Below are positions 1 through 9,135 of a DNA stretch of 55,284 nt, piece after piece. The notes below the pieces were generated by a model. It had not been told where the DNA came from, ran no database searches, and saw nothing but the letters and a program-made list of their open reading frames with translations. Location of the stretch: contig CACKLF010000008.1 of the NCBI GenBank assembly GCA_902600895.1, positions 1 through 55,284 on the forward strand, read 5' to 3'. Source of the stretch: an uncultured Alphaproteobacteria bacterium. Lineage in GTDB: Bacteria; Pseudomonadota; Alphaproteobacteria; Rhodobacterales; Rhodobacteraceae. Each line of letters begins with the position of its first letter. The stretch's first letter is position 1. The translations under genes were made by a program, and so were the position numbers.

Positions 1-1
1 C

Positions 2-1234
2 CAGAGTCCAGCCGAACTTGTTCTATTAGCGGAAAAGCTCGAAATTGAAAATGCTTCCACCATGCGTAAGGGTGATATTATGTTTGCCATTTTAAAAGAA
101 ATGGCACAAGAAGGAGCTGAAATATCAGGAGATGGTGTCTTAGAGGTGCTACAAGATGGATTTGGTTTTCTTAGATCAATAGATGCAAATTATCTACCAG
201 GGCCGGATGATATTTATGTAAGTCCGTCACAAATAAGAAAATTCTCTCTTCGGACAGGTGATACGGTAGAGGGAGTTATAAGGGCACCTGTAGAAGGAGA
301 GAGATACTTTGGCTTAGTTAAGGTAAGCAAAATAAACTTTTCAGACACCGAAGGAGCTAAGCATAAGGTACACTTTGATAATTTAACTCCATTGTATCCT
401 GATGAGAGATTAAGGCTAGAAGTCGAAGATCCTACTATCAAAGATAAATCAGCAAGAGTTATCGACCTTGTTGCACCGATTGGTAAGGGACAAAGATCGT
501 TAATAGTAGCACCCCCACGTACCGGTAAAACAGTAATTTTACAAAACATTGCGAACTCAATAGAAAAAAACCACCCGGAAGTTTATTTAATTGTTTTATT
601 AGTTGATGAACGTCCTGAAGAAGTAACAGATATGCAGAGATCTGTTAAAGGTGAAGTAATATCTTCTACATTTGATGAGCCTGCCACAAGACATGTCGCT
701 GTGTCTGAAATGGTGATTGAAAAAGCAAAAAGGTTAGTAGAACACAAAAGGGATGTTGTTATTTTATTGGACAGTATTACAAGATTAGGAAGAGCCTTTA
801 ATACTGTTGTGCCTTCATCAGGGAAAGTTCTTACCGGTGGTGTTGATGCAAATGCTCTTCAGAGGCCAAAAAGATTCTTTGGGGCCGCAAGGAATATTGA
901 AGAGGGTGGATCATTAACTATTGTTTCCACGGCACTGATTGACACAGGTAGCAGAATGGATGAAGTAATATTTGAAGAATTTAAAGGTACTGGAAATTCT
1001 GAATTAGTACTGGATCGTAAAGTTGCTGATAAAAGGGTTTTCCCTGCTATCGATATCTTAAAGTCTGGCACTAGAAAAGAAGATTTACTCATGGAAAAAC
1101 CAGAGTTGGCCAAGGTATATGTTCTTAGGAGAATTCTTAATCCAATGGGAACTACTGACGCTATTGAGTTTCTTCTTGGAAAATTAAAACAGACAAAAAC
1201 TAACTCAGAGTTCTTTGATTCTATGAATGCTTAG
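2..1234 (+). CDS. rho: Transcription termination factor Rho (5' end outside window)
   Basis: Rho is the hexameric RNA-dependent ATPase that ends transcription of untranslated RNA. The frame is open from base 2, and the first visible residues ([19 protein letters not shown] before MRKGDIMF) match the Rho N-terminal helical domain, so the internal ATG at 62 is not the start and only about a dozen residues lie outside the window. The RNA-binding cold-shock-like domain contains [16 protein letters not shown]. The ATPase core has Walker A PPRTGKT and a Walker B-like [14 protein letters not shown]. The stop TAG at 1232-1234 is followed after 14 bases by mnmE on the same strand. The identification is certain; only the true start is unseen. 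Confidence 0.97.
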   Translation, partial: QSPAELVLLAEKLEIENASTMRKGDIMFAILKEMAQEGAEISGDGVLEVLQDGFGFLRSIDANYLPGPDDIYVSPSQIRKFSLRTGDTVEGVIRAPVEGERYFGLVKVSKINFSDTEGAKHKVHFDNLTPLYPDERLRLEVEDPTIKDKSARVIDLVAPIGKGQRSLIVAPPRTGKTVILQNIANSIEKNHPEVYLIVLLVDERPEEVTDMQRSVKGEVISSTFDEPATRHVAVSEMVIEKAKRLVEHKRDVVILLDSITRLGRAFNTVVPSSGKVLTGGVDANALQRPKRFFGAARNIEEGGSLTIVSTALIDTGSRMDEVIFEEFKGTGNSELVLDRKVADKRVFPAIDILKSGTRKEDLLMEKPELAKVYVLRRILNPMGTTDAIEFLLGKLKQTKTNSEFFDSMNA

Positions 1235-1248
1235 GCTCATACTTCAAA

Positions 1249-2565
1249 ATGCCAAAAAGTATGGAAACTATTTTTGCGAGAGCTACGGGAGTTGGTAAAT
1301 CAGCTATTACTATAATTAGGATAAGTGGTCCATTAGCTCTTAAGGCTATAAGATACTTTCTATCCAATAGTTCTATACTTACCCCACGAATAGCTGTTCT
1401 TAAGGATTTATTTTGGGAAGGACAGCGATTAGATAGAGCAATTATCATTTATTTTGAAAAAAATAAAAGTTTCACCGGTGAAGAAACAGTTGAGGTTCAC
1501 CTCCATGGCAGTGTAGCAGTAGTTGATCATTTTTTATCAGCACTTAATTCAATACATGGCCTAAAACCAGCGGGCCCCGGTGATTTTACGCGTCAATCTC
1601 TCTATAATGGAAGAATGGATCTAACTGAAGTGGAGGGTTTAGTTGGTTTAATCAATTCCGAAACTATGCAACAAAAGGTTCAGGCTGAAAAGCTTTTTTA
1701 TGGAGACTTTTCAAAAATAGTAAAAGGGTGGAGACATAAGTTATTGAATATAAAGGCAAATTTAGAAGCTGCCATAGACTTTGTAGAAGAAGATATCAAT
1801 ATAAATTTTCAGCGTGACGTGGAAGATAATCTTAAGACCGTAATTAATGAAATATCTAAAGAAATATCTGGTAGTGTTTATAGTGAAAAAATTAGTAGAG
1901 GTTTTGAGGTAGCTATAGTTGGAATGCCAAATGTAGGAAAATCTACCTTATTAAATCATCTTGTCGGTGATGAAGCTTCTATTGTATCTGACCTTCCAGG
2001 TACAACACGTGATGTTATTGAGAGACGAGTAAATTTTGACGGGCATCTAGTATCCTTGTTCGATTGTGCAGGCATAAGAAAAACATCTAATTCAATTGAA
2101 AAAATTGGTGTCATGAAAGCGCAGGATAGAGCAAATAAAAGTGATTTAAGAGTCTTTTTAGTTGAGGATCCTTCTAGAATTCACCTTGAGGGTGTTGTCA
2201 AGAAAGAAACAGATATCACTATCATTTCAAAAATCGATAAAAAGGCTCGTTTTGATGAATTTTTAGGTGTATCGGGAAAAACGGGAGAAGGAGTGAAAGA
2301 GTTAGTGTCACAGATCACAAGCCATTTAAAAGCATTTTCCGAAAAAAGTGGATCTGCCTGTAATAATAGACATAGAAATGCTATGGAAAAAGCTGTAGAG
2401 TCTTTAAAGCAAGCTAAACTGGTTATGTTTAGAAGCAATGATGCACTTGAATTTGTTTTAGAAGATATTCGCCAAGCATTACTTTGTTTGGAGGATCTTA
2501 TAGGGAAGATTGATATTGAGGATGTATATACTGAAATTTTTTCTAAATTTTGCATTGGAAAATAG
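1249..2565 (+). CDS. mnmE: tRNA uridine-5-carboxymethylaminomethyl(34) synthesis GTPase MnmE
   Basis: MnmE works with MnmG to place the (carboxymethyl)aminomethyl group on U34 of certain tRNAs. The 438-residue protein has the N-terminal tetrahydrofolate-binding domain (METIFARATG near the start), a helical domain, an inserted Ras-like G domain with Walker A GMPNVGKST, switch motif DLPGTTRD and DCAGIRKT, and the catalytic C-terminal FCIGK. The first in-frame ATG is at 1249. The family usually begins at METIFA, so the ATG at 1261 is an equally good or better start; neither has a clear ribosome binding site. The stop codon abuts the GTG start of mnmG, which fits coexpression of the two partner subunits. 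Confidence 0.95.
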   Translation: MPKSMETIFARATGVGKSAITIIRISGPLALKAIRYFLSNSSILTPRIAVLKDLFWEGQRLDRAIIIYFEKNKSFTGEETVEVHLHGSVAVVDHFLSALNSIHGLKPAGPGDFTRQSLYNGRMDLTEVEGLVGLINSETMQQKVQAEKLFYGDFSKIVKGWRHKLLNIKANLEAAIDFVEEDININFQRDVEDNLKTVINEISKEISGSVYSEKISRGFEVAIVGMPNVGKSTLLNHLVGDEASIVSDLPGTTRDVIERRVNFDGHLVSLFDCAGIRKTSNSIEKIGVMKAQDRANKSDLRVFLVEDPSRIHLEGVVKKETDITIISKIDKKARFDEFLGVSGKTGEGVKELVSQITSHLKAFSEKSGSACNNRHRNAMEKAVESLKQAKLVMFRSNDALEFVLEDIRQALLCLEDLIGKIDIEDVYTEIFSKFCIGK

Positions 2566-4434
2566 GTGTTTCACGTGAAACATTTATATGATGTGTTAGT
2601 TGTTGGTGGGGGTCATGCAGGTGTAGAGGCAGCACATGCAGCTTACAGGCTAGGAGTAAAAACGGCACTAATTACGCAGAGTTTAAAAAAGATTGGAGAA
2701 ATGTCTTGCAATCCAGCGATTGGTGGTTTGGGTAAAGGCCATTTAGTTCGTGAAATAGATGCATTGGGTGGTTTAATGGGTGTTGTTGCTGATAAAGCTG
2801 GCATTCAGTTTCGCTTACTTAATAGGAAAAAAGGTCCAGCAGTGAGAGGTCCACGCACACAAGCTGATAGGAGCTTGTATAGATATGAAATGCAGAAAAT
2901 AATTAAGGAGAGTAAAGGTTTAGATGTGATAGAGGGTGAAGTCACTGATATTTTGTTTTCTTCAGACTCCGTTAACGGTGTTTGTTTGAATGATCAAAAC
3001 GTTTTAGCAAAGTCAGTGATTATAACAACAGGTACATTCCTAAATGGTATAATTCACGTAGGTCATGAGAAACATTTAGGAGGTCGCATAGGGGAGAATG
3101 CTTCAATTAGGCTCGCAGAAAAACTGTATGATTTAGGCATAGTAACAGGTAGATTAAAAACTGGTACCCCACCAAGGATCCTTAAATCTAGTATTAATTG
3201 GAAATCAGTAACATATCAGGATGCCGATACAATACCAGAAATGTTTTCATTTCTTCATGAAAAGCCGTTTAACAAGCAGATTCAGTGTGGAATTACATAC
3301 ACTAACCCAGAAACACATATGATAATAGAGAAAAACCTTCACAAATCTGCAATATATGGAGGAACTATCGATAGTAATGGACCTCGCTATTGTCCATCAA
3401 TTGAAGACAAAATAGTAAGATTCTCTGAAAAGACCCATCATCAAATTTTCTTAGAACCAGAAGGTCTAGACTCTGAAGTGATTTATCCAAATGGTGTTTC
3501 TACATCATTACCGGTATCTGTCCAAGAAGAGTATTTAATGACTATTAAGGGACTGGAAAATGCTCAGATAGTGCAGCCAGGATATGCAATAGAATATGAT
3601 TATATTGACCCTAGGAATTTAACCAGTGAGTTGAGATATAATAAAATAGATGGTCTCTACTTTGCTGGTCAAATTAATGGAACGACAGGTTATGAGGAAG
3701 CTGCTGCTCAAGGTTTAGTAGCAGGATTGAACGCTGCTCTTAGGATAAAGGACAAAAATCCAGCAAATTTTTATAGATCTGATGCTTATATAGGAGTTCT
3801 AATTGATGATTTAATTACAAAAGGAGTAAGTGAACCATATAGAATGTTTACTTCTCGAGCTGAATACCGACTGCTTTTGAGGTCAGATAATGCTGATCAA
3901 AGGCTTACAGAGTATGGAATGAGTTTAGGAAGTGTTCAGAAGCATAGGTTTGATCTATTTCTAAAGAAAAAGGAGCAGATTTCAGATTCAAGGAAAAAAA
4001 TTAGACGAAAAATGTTTACACCAACTGAAATTGAAAGTCATGGTGTTAAAATAAACAAAGATGGAGTTAAAAGATCGCTTTTCGACTTAATGGCATATCC
4101 AAATATTACGAGGAAAGATATTGATCGCTTATTTCCAGAATATTCTGATATTCCCGAGGTTATAAAAACACAAATTGAGAACGATGCACGTTATGATTCA
4201 TATATAAAGCGTCAAAAAACCGAAATAGCGATGTTGGAGAGAGATCATTCGTACAAAATACCAAAAAGATTTGATTATAGTCGCGTCAGTGGCTTATCTA
4301 ATGAGTTAATTTTAAAGCTTACAAAAGTAAAGCCACAAACTCTGGATCAAGCTAGTAGAATGGAAGGTATGACACCTACCGCTTTAACACTTATACTTCT
4401 AAGACTGAAATCTGAAAATAAAAAGTCGGCCTGA
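2566..4434 (+). CDS. mnmG: tRNA uridine-5-carboxymethylaminomethyl(34) synthesis enzyme MnmG
   Basis: MnmG (GidA) is the FAD- and NADH-binding partner of MnmE in wobble uridine modification. The 622 residues are the usual length. The FAD dinucleotide motif GGGHAG lies near residue 14, the family signature [14 protein letters not shown] follows near residue 46, and the C-terminal helical domain ends in the typical [14 protein letters not shown]. The GTG start lies directly after the mnmE stop and gives MFHVKH, a common alphaproteobacterial MnmG N-terminus. Those first codons also encode a perfect parS site (2567-2582), so the N-terminus is shaped by a DNA-binding requirement. The stop overlaps the rsmG start by one base. 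Confidence 0.96.
   Translation: MFHVKHLYDVLVVGGGHAGVEAAHAAYRLGVKTALITQSLKKIGEMSCNPAIGGLGKGHLVREIDALGGLMGVVADKAGIQFRLLNRKKGPAVRGPRTQADRSLYRYEMQKIIKESKGLDVIEGEVTDILFSSDSVNGVCLNDQNVLAKSVIITTGTFLNGIIHVGHEKHLGGRIGENASIRLAEKLYDLGIVTGRLKTGTPPRILKSSINWKSVTYQDADTIPEMFSFLHEKPFNKQIQCGITYTNPETHMIIEKNLHKSAIYGGTIDSNGPRYCPSIEDKIVRFSEKTHHQIFLEPEGLDSEVIYPNGVSTSLPVSVQEEYLMTIKGLENAQIVQPGYAIEYDYIDPRNLTSELRYNKIDGLYFAGQINGTTGYEEAAAQGLVAGLNAALRIKDKNPANFYRSDAYIGVLIDDLITKGVSEPYRMFTSRAEYRLLLRSDNADQRLTEYGMSLGSVQKHRFDLFLKKKEQISDSRKKIRRKMFTPTEIESHGVKINKDGVKRSLFDLMAYPNITRKDIDRLFPEYSDIPEVIKTQIENDARYDSYIKRQKTEIAMLERDHSYKIPKRFDYSRVSGLSNELILKLTKVKPQTLDQASRMEGMTPTALTLILLRLKSENKKSA
2567..2582. promoter_or_regulatory. parS: parS centromere site 1
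   Basis: The 16 bases TGTTTCACGTGAAACA are a perfect palindrome identical to the bacterial parS consensus bound by ParB/Spo0J. The site lies in codons 1-6 of mnmG, about 3.3 kb upstream of parB. ParB loads here and spreads along DNA; ParA then moves the origin region. Confidence 0.95.
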
Positions 4435-5054
4435 TGCCACATGAGTTTTTTAATAATGTTTCACGTGAAACATATGAAGACTTTTTGGCTTATAGAAGTT
4501 TATTAGAAAAATGGAATACTAAAATGAATTTAGTTTCTTCAAACACCATAAATAATTTTATGATAAGGCATGCTTTGGATAGCGCACAGCTTTTCAAATA
4601 TGTTAAAATTAAGTCTGGGTGTTTGTTAGATATAGGAACCGGCGCTGGATTTCCTGGTATACCATTAGCTATTTTATCAAAAAATAAGTTTCCACAGTTT
4701 AATGTTACCTTTATGGACAGTAATGCAAAGAAATGTTTTTTTTTAGAGGAAGTATGTAAAAATTTAAACATTGAGGCCAATATTATATGTGGTAGAATAG
4801 ACGAGGTGGATCCGGTTAACTGTGATTATATAGTTTCCAGAGCCTTAGCACCACTGGATGATTTACTAGAGTATTCAAAGAGGCACAGGAAAGATAATGG
4901 TAAATCATTGTTTTTAAAAGGAAAAAATATAAATAGTGAGATTTCCTGTGCAAAAAGCAGGTGGCATTTCAACTTTTATCTTCATCAAAGCTTAAGCGAT
5001 AAAGCAGGAAAAATAATTGAAATTAATGACTATTTTTTAAAAATGAAAGACTAA
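4434..5054 (+). CDS. rsmG: 16S rRNA (guanine(527)-N7)-methyltransferase RsmG
   Basis: RsmG (GidB) uses S-adenosylmethionine to methylate N7 of G527 in 16S rRNA. The 206 residues match family length. The SAM-binding glycine-rich loop LLDIGTGAGFPGIPLA lies near residues 64-79, followed by FMDSNAKKCFFLEEV and the VSRALAPLDDLLEY segment typical of the family. The start ATG overlaps the mnmG stop (TGATG), indicating translational coupling. Residues NVSRET near the N-terminus are encoded by the second perfect parS site. The gene ends four bases before parA. Confidence 0.95.
   Translation: MPHEFFNNVSRETYEDFLAYRSLLEKWNTKMNLVSSNTINNFMIRHALDSAQLFKYVKIKSGCLLDIGTGAGFPGIPLAILSKNKFPQFNVTFMDSNAKKCFFLEEVCKNLNIEANIICGRIDEVDPVNCDYIVSRALAPLDDLLEYSKRHRKDNGKSLFLKGKNINSEISCAKSRWHFNFYLHQSLSDKAGKIIEINDYFLKMKD
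4457..4472. promoter_or_regulatory. parS: parS centromere site 2
   Basis: A second perfect copy of TGTTTCACGTGAAACA lies in the start of rsmG, 1890 bases after the first and read in a different protein frame (NVSRET here, FHVKH in mnmG). Two consensus sites this close to parAB strongly suggest this is the chromosomal centromere near the replication origin. Confidence 0.95.
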
Positions 5055-5058
5055 AGTA

Positions 5059-5846
5059 GTGAAGACTAAGACCCACATAATCTCAGTGTCAAACCAAAAA
5101 GGTGGAGTTGGAAAAACAACTACCGCAATAAATCTGGGCACCTCGTTAGCTGCGATAGGTAAAGAGGTTCTTTTGATAGATTTAGACCCTCAAGGTAACG
5201 CTTCAACAGGATTGGGTATTTCAGTTGAAGAACGCAGATATACAACTTATGAGGTCATACTCGGGGCAAAGAAAATTGAAGAAATTACAAAAAATACTAA
5301 AGTCCCCAATTTAAAAATAGCACCGTCAAATACAAACCTTTCTTCAGCTGATATAGATCTAACTGGGGATAGAAAAAGGGTTCTGAAACTGAAGGAAGCT
5401 TTGAAGGAAAGTTATACCAATAACTTTGACTATATTTTAATTGATTGTCCTCCAGCATTGAATATTCTTACAGTGAATGCGTTCGCAGCATCCTCGTCAG
5501 TCTTAGTACCTTTGCAAGCTGAATTTTTGCCTTGGAGGGTTTATCGCAACTAATATTAACAATTCAAGAAGTACGAAGAAATTTAAACAAAAGGTTAAAA
5601 ATACACGGTATTATTCTTACTATGTACGATAAGAGAAATAAACATGCACAGTCGGTTGAAGATGATGTAAGAGAGAATCTAGGAGATTTGGTTTTTGAGA
5701 CAGTCATACCAAGAAATGTAAGGTTAAGTGAAGCATCATCGTATGCTCTTCCAGCTGTGATTTATGATCAAAAATGCAGTGGTGCCTTAGCTTATCAAAA
5801 ACTCGCTGCCGAAATTTTACAAAGACAAGAAAAGATTAGATTTTAG
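5059..5846 (+). CDS. parA: Chromosome partitioning ATPase ParA, interrupted by a one-base frameshift
   Basis: ParA is the Walker-type ATPase that moves ParB-parS complexes. The first 154 or so codons read as a clear ParA: deviant Walker A KGGVGKTT, then LLIDLDPQGNASTGLG and YILIDCPPALNILTVNAF. At 5524-5528 the run of five Ts, where the family needs six (EFFALEGLSQL), shifts the frame and gives a premature stop near 5553. The remainder, ALEGLSQLILTIQEV through YQKLAAEILQRQEKIRF, continues in another frame to the TAG at 5844-5846. Adding one T restores a normal 262-residue ParA. Since parB and both parS sites are intact and the rest of the frame is undamaged, a sequencing or assembly error in a homopolymer is likeliest; a genuine mutation cannot be excluded. 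The start is a GTG. Confidence 0.85.
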
Positions 5847-5857
5847 GATGGTATGGT

Positions 5858-6748
5858 ATGAATAAAAAAAGCTTAGGTAGAGGCCTATCATCTCTTCTTT
5901 CAGATACCGTTTTAGATCTAAGTGATGAGGTGTCGTTAGATAACCAAAAAAGTACACCTAAGGATAAATCACTTACGGTTATTCCTATTGAAAAAATAAT
6001 TCCGAATAAAAACCAACCTAGGAGGTCTTTCAACCAGCAGGATCTAGAAGACTTAAAAGTTTCAATAAAGGCCAAAGGTTTACTCCAACCAATTATTGTA
6101 AGAGAAAAGGGAGATTTTTTTGAGATTGTGGCAGGTGAAAGAAGGTGGAGAGCAAGTCAACTTGCACAAATTCATGAATTACCGGCAATAGTAAGAAATT
6201 TATCCGATGCGGACGTTTTAGAAATTGCTATTATAGAAAACATACAAAGGGCAGATTTAAATCCATATGAGGAGGCTTTAGGTTATAAAGATCTTTTAGA
6301 AAAATTTGACCACACACAAGAAAAACTCGCATCAATTTTAGGTAAGTCTCGAGTTTACATATCTAACATGATTAGACTATTAAACCTACCAGATGAAATC
6401 CTGAAATTTTTACAGGTTGGTAAAATAACAACTGGACATGCGAGAGCACTGATTGGTTTGGAAAATTCATTAGAATTGGCTCAAGAGATCGTAAAAAAGG
6501 GTTTGTCTGTAAGGGATACTGAGAGACTGGTAAAAAAATATTCTCAAAAGACTCTAGATCCAAGAGTTGCAAAAACAAAAAAAGACTCTGACACTGAGAT
6601 GTTGGAAAGAGATTTGGCAGCAGAGCTCAATGTTTCGGTTTCAATTGATCATAATAATGCTAATGAAAATGGAAGGCTAATATTTAGTTATAGAAACCTT
6701 GAAGAACTAGATAGGATTATTGGTATAATCATGAAAAAGAATATTTAG
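5858..6748 (+). CDS. parB: Chromosome partitioning protein ParB
   Basis: ParB is the CTP-dependent DNA clamp that loads at parS. The 296-residue protein opens with KKSLGRGLSSLL, the N-terminal ParA-interacting segment. The ParB/Srx domain follows with IPNKNQPRR, the CTP-binding GERRWRA near residue 94, and ENIQRADLNPYEEA. A helix-turn-helix (LASILGKSRVYISNMIRLL) precedes the C-terminal dimerisation segment. The start ATG has an AGGATGG ribosome binding site in front and lies 11 bases after parA. The 3' end overlaps the convergent hemW by four bases, so no separate terminator fits between them. Confidence 0.96.
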   Translation: MNKKSLGRGLSSLLSDTVLDLSDEVSLDNQKSTPKDKSLTVIPIEKIIPNKNQPRRSFNQQDLEDLKVSIKAKGLLQPIIVREKGDFFEIVAGERRWRASQLAQIHELPAIVRNLSDADVLEIAIIENIQRADLNPYEEALGYKDLLEKFDHTQEKLASILGKSRVYISNMIRLLNLPDEILKFLQVGKITTGHARALIGLENSLELAQEIVKKGLSVRDTERLVKKYSQKTLDPRVAKTKKDSDTEMLERDLAAELNVSVSIDHNNANENGRLIFSYRNLEELDRIIGIIMKKNI

Positions 6749-7932
6749 TTTATCAAATGATTCAAAAGGCTATTTAATAAAAGCTCTCCCCTGTTTGTTT
6801 TAACTATTTTGTTTTCAGTGACGCTTATTAACCCCAACTCAACCAATTGATATATTTTCGAATTTCTCAACTTTAAGTGTGAGAGGCTATTGAATTTTGA
6901 AATATTTAAACCCTCCTTTAGCCTCAGGGACATTATTGCATACTCTTTGGCCTGATTTGTACGAGAAATTTTATTTTTAAATGAATAAATCTGGTTCTTT
7001 TTACTTAAAACAGTTTTGAGCCACTTTTGTGGGTTCTTAAATGTTTCTGTTTCATACCTTTCTGCATTAAATGTCACTCTCCCATAAGCGCCTGGTCCAA
7101 TTCCAATAAAATCACCGTATCTCCAATAATTAAGATTATGAACGCTCTCCTTACCTGCAACTGAAAAGTTTGAAATTTCGTAGTGGTTCAAGTTGGAACT
7201 TTCACAAATTTCTTTTGTCTTTTGATATAAAATACTTGATTTTTCATTATTTGGTAATCCGTTCAAGTTGTTCCTTTTTTGAAGCTCAAAAAAAGCTGTG
7301 TTAGGTTCAATTGTAAGTTGATATAGAGACAGATGTTGAGGAAATAGTTTTAATGCCGTTTTTAACTCTGTTTCCCAGTCGGCAACATTTTGTTTAGGTC
7401 TACCATAAATAAGATCAAAGCTTGATGTTTTAAAGCACGACTGTGATATCTCATAAGCTTTGAGAGCATCTTCTGCAGTATGTAAACGACCGAGTTTCTT
7501 TAAATCTTTATTATTTAGAGCCTGAATTCCTATAGAGCATCTATTTACTCCAGATGAGGAGTAAGCCTTGAAGTTTCGATAATCTACTGAACCTGGATTT
7601 GCTTCTAACGTAATTTCAGCCTTAGTGTCCAAATGAAAATGTATAGCCACTTTATTAATAATATTGGAAACTAAACTGGGGTTCATTAAACTTGGCGTAC
7701 CCCCGCCAAAATAAATTGAAGTCACTTTTCTTTTGTCACTTTGTTTTGAAGCCAGGCTTATAGACTTCCCATAAGCTATGCCCCATTCATATTGATCTAT
7801 TTCTTTTTCTAAATAACTATTGAAATCACAGTATGGGCACAAACTTTGGCAAAATGGCCAATGAATGTATATACTTGTCCTACTGTCTTTTTCAATTTCA
7901 TTAGATCCTGACTTTCCCATTTTTCCAAGCAT
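6745..7932 (-). CDS. hemW: Radical SAM protein HemW (coproporphyrinogen III oxidase-like)
   Basis: HemW is a radical SAM heme chaperone often misannotated as oxygen-independent coproporphyrinogen oxidase. The N-terminus has IYIHWPFCQSLCPYCDFNSY, that is CxxxCxxCxF, with phenylalanine after the last cysteine as in HemW. SIYFGGGTPSLM, EITLEANPGSVD and SIGIQALN follow in the order of the family. The length of 395 residues is normal. An ATG 12 bases downstream (at 7920) is an alternative start. In related genomes hemW directly follows rdgB; here a seven-gene purine module lies between them. The heme donor and acceptor in this organism are unknown. Confidence 0.9.
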   Translation of the reverse strand: MLGKMGKSGSNEIEKDSRTSIYIHWPFCQSLCPYCDFNSYLEKEIDQYEWGIAYGKSISLASKQSDKRKVTSIYFGGGTPSLMNPSLVSNIINKVAIHFHLDTKAEITLEANPGSVDYRNFKAYSSSGVNRCSIGIQALNNKDLKKLGRLHTAEDALKAYEISQSCFKTSSFDLIYGRPKQNVADWETELKTALKLFPQHLSLYQLTIEPNTAFFELQKRNNLNGLPNNEKSSILYQKTKEICESSNLNHYEISNFSVAGKESVHNLNYWRYGDFIGIGPGAYGRVTFNAERYETETFKNPQKWLKTVLSKKNQIYSFKNKISRTNQAKEYAIMSLRLKEGLNISKFNSLSHLKLRNSKIYQLVELGLISVTENKIVKTNRGELLLNSLLNHLIN

Positions 7933-8010
7933 TATTTATTCACTCCAGCAATAAATTAAAGCTCCTTTCTAGGGTGTCTAAGGTTTTAATATGAATTAAG
8001 TTGGATAGAA

Positions 8011-8034
8011 AGGGCTCCAGAAATATGAAGCCCT
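8011..8034 (-). terminator. Candidate intrinsic terminator after the BMP-family gene
   Basis: On the minus strand, AGGGCT and AGCCCT form a 6-bp stem with a 12-base loop, followed by TTTCTAT. It lies 9 bases past the stop of the binding-protein gene and 79 bases before hemW. The U tract is weak, so it may attenuate rather than fully stop transcription into hemW. Confidence 0.5.
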
Positions 8035-8042
8035 AACAACTT

Positions 8043-9113
8043 TTATTGGGGAATTTCCCCCTCTATACCCTCAACATAAAAATTCATAGTTATAAGGGTA
8101 CCATCATCAGCTGTTTCTCCTTCAGCTAACCATGGGGTGCCATCTTGGCGGTTTATTGGTCCGGTGAAAGAATGAATGCGGCCACCAGCTATACCGATGG
8201 CTAGAGCCATCGCTTCAGCTCTTACTTCGAACGGTACCATGTCACCAAAGCCCCCAAGCGCAGCCATACCAGGTGCAAGACCATCCCATGTATCTGTACT
8301 TTCCCAAGTACCATCTAAAGCAGCTTGAACGCGTTCTATATAATATGGGTCCCAGTCATCAATTATGGATCCCAACCTAGCATTAGGGCCAAACTGTAAC
8401 ATGTCTGAGGCTTGACCAAATGCATAAACCCCTCTTTCTTCAGCCACAGTAAGTGGAGATGGACTGTCAGTATGGGCCATTATAACGTCAGCACCTTGAT
8501 CGATTAGTGCATTAGCAGCATCTGCCTCTTTTGCAGGGTCAAACCAAGTGAATACCCAAACAATCTTAAATTGCACATTAGGATTAGCAGCTTTAGCAGC
8601 TAAGTATGCAGAATTTATGCCTCTTACGACTTCTGGAATTGGATAAGATGCAATATATCCAACGACGTTTGTTTTAGTCATTTTACCAGCAATGTGACCT
8701 ATAACGGTTCGGCCTTCATAAAATCTGGCAGAATATGTCGAAACGTTATCAGCGCGTCTGTAACCTGTTGCATGTTCGAATTTAACATTAGGAAATTTAG
8801 CGGCTACATTAATTACTGGATCCATATAGCCAAAGGAAGTTGCAAAAATCATATCATGGCCAGACAGAGCCATTTGAGTCATTACTCGCTCAGCATCAGC
8901 TCCCTCAGGAACATTCTCTGCAAAGGTAGTTTCTACACGATCACCGAAAGCTCTCTCAACCGCTTTCCTTCCTTGATCATGCTGGTAAGTCCAACCGAAG
9001 TCTCCAGGTGGTCCAACATATACAAAACCAACTTTGAGATCAGCTGCATAAGCGCCGGCACTTACACACAAAATTCCCATAAAAGTGAGTAAGAAATTAA
9101 ATTTTTTTTTCAT
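8043..9113 (-). CDS. BMP-family ABC transporter substrate-binding protein (probable purine ligand)
   Basis: This is a periplasmic binding protein of the BMP/PnrA family, whose characterised members bind purine nucleosides. A signal peptide (KKKFNFLLTFMGILCVSAGAYA) ends in an AYA-A cleavage site, with no lipobox cysteine. Family segments include VGFVYVGPPGDFGWTYQHDQG, IGHIAGKMTKTNVVGYIASYP and DVIMAHTDSPS. The 356 residues are normal. The gene is last of the xdh-transporter row and has a very strong ribosome binding site (AAGGAGGAGG, about 9114-9129), fitting the excess of binding protein over membrane parts. The purine ligand is inferred from the family and from adjacent xanthine dehydrogenase genes; nucleobase versus nucleoside cannot be decided. 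Confidence 0.88.
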   Translation of the reverse strand: MKKKFNFLLTFMGILCVSAGAYAADLKVGFVYVGPPGDFGWTYQHDQGRKAVERAFGDRVETTFAENVPEGADAERVMTQMALSGHDMIFATSFGYMDPVINVAAKFPNVKFEHATGYRRADNVSTYSARFYEGRTVIGHIAGKMTKTNVVGYIASYPIPEVVRGINSAYLAAKAANPNVQFKIVWVFTWFDPAKEADAANALIDQGADVIMAHTDSPSPLTVAEERGVYAFGQASDMLQFGPNARLGSIIDDWDPYYIERVQAALDGTWESTDTWDGLAPGMAALGGFGDMVPFEVRAEAMALAIGIAGGRIHSFTGPINRQDGTPWLAEGETADDGTLITMNFYVEGIEGEIPQ

Positions 9114-9135
9114 AAGGCCTCCTCCTTAATTTATA

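Noticed and set aside
5520-5535. Programmed -1 frameshifting in parA
   Set aside because: The local codons GAA TTT TTG are only a poor slippery site with five Ts, I saw no clear downstream stem, and ParA is not known to need frameshifting. A missing base in a homopolymer is simpler.
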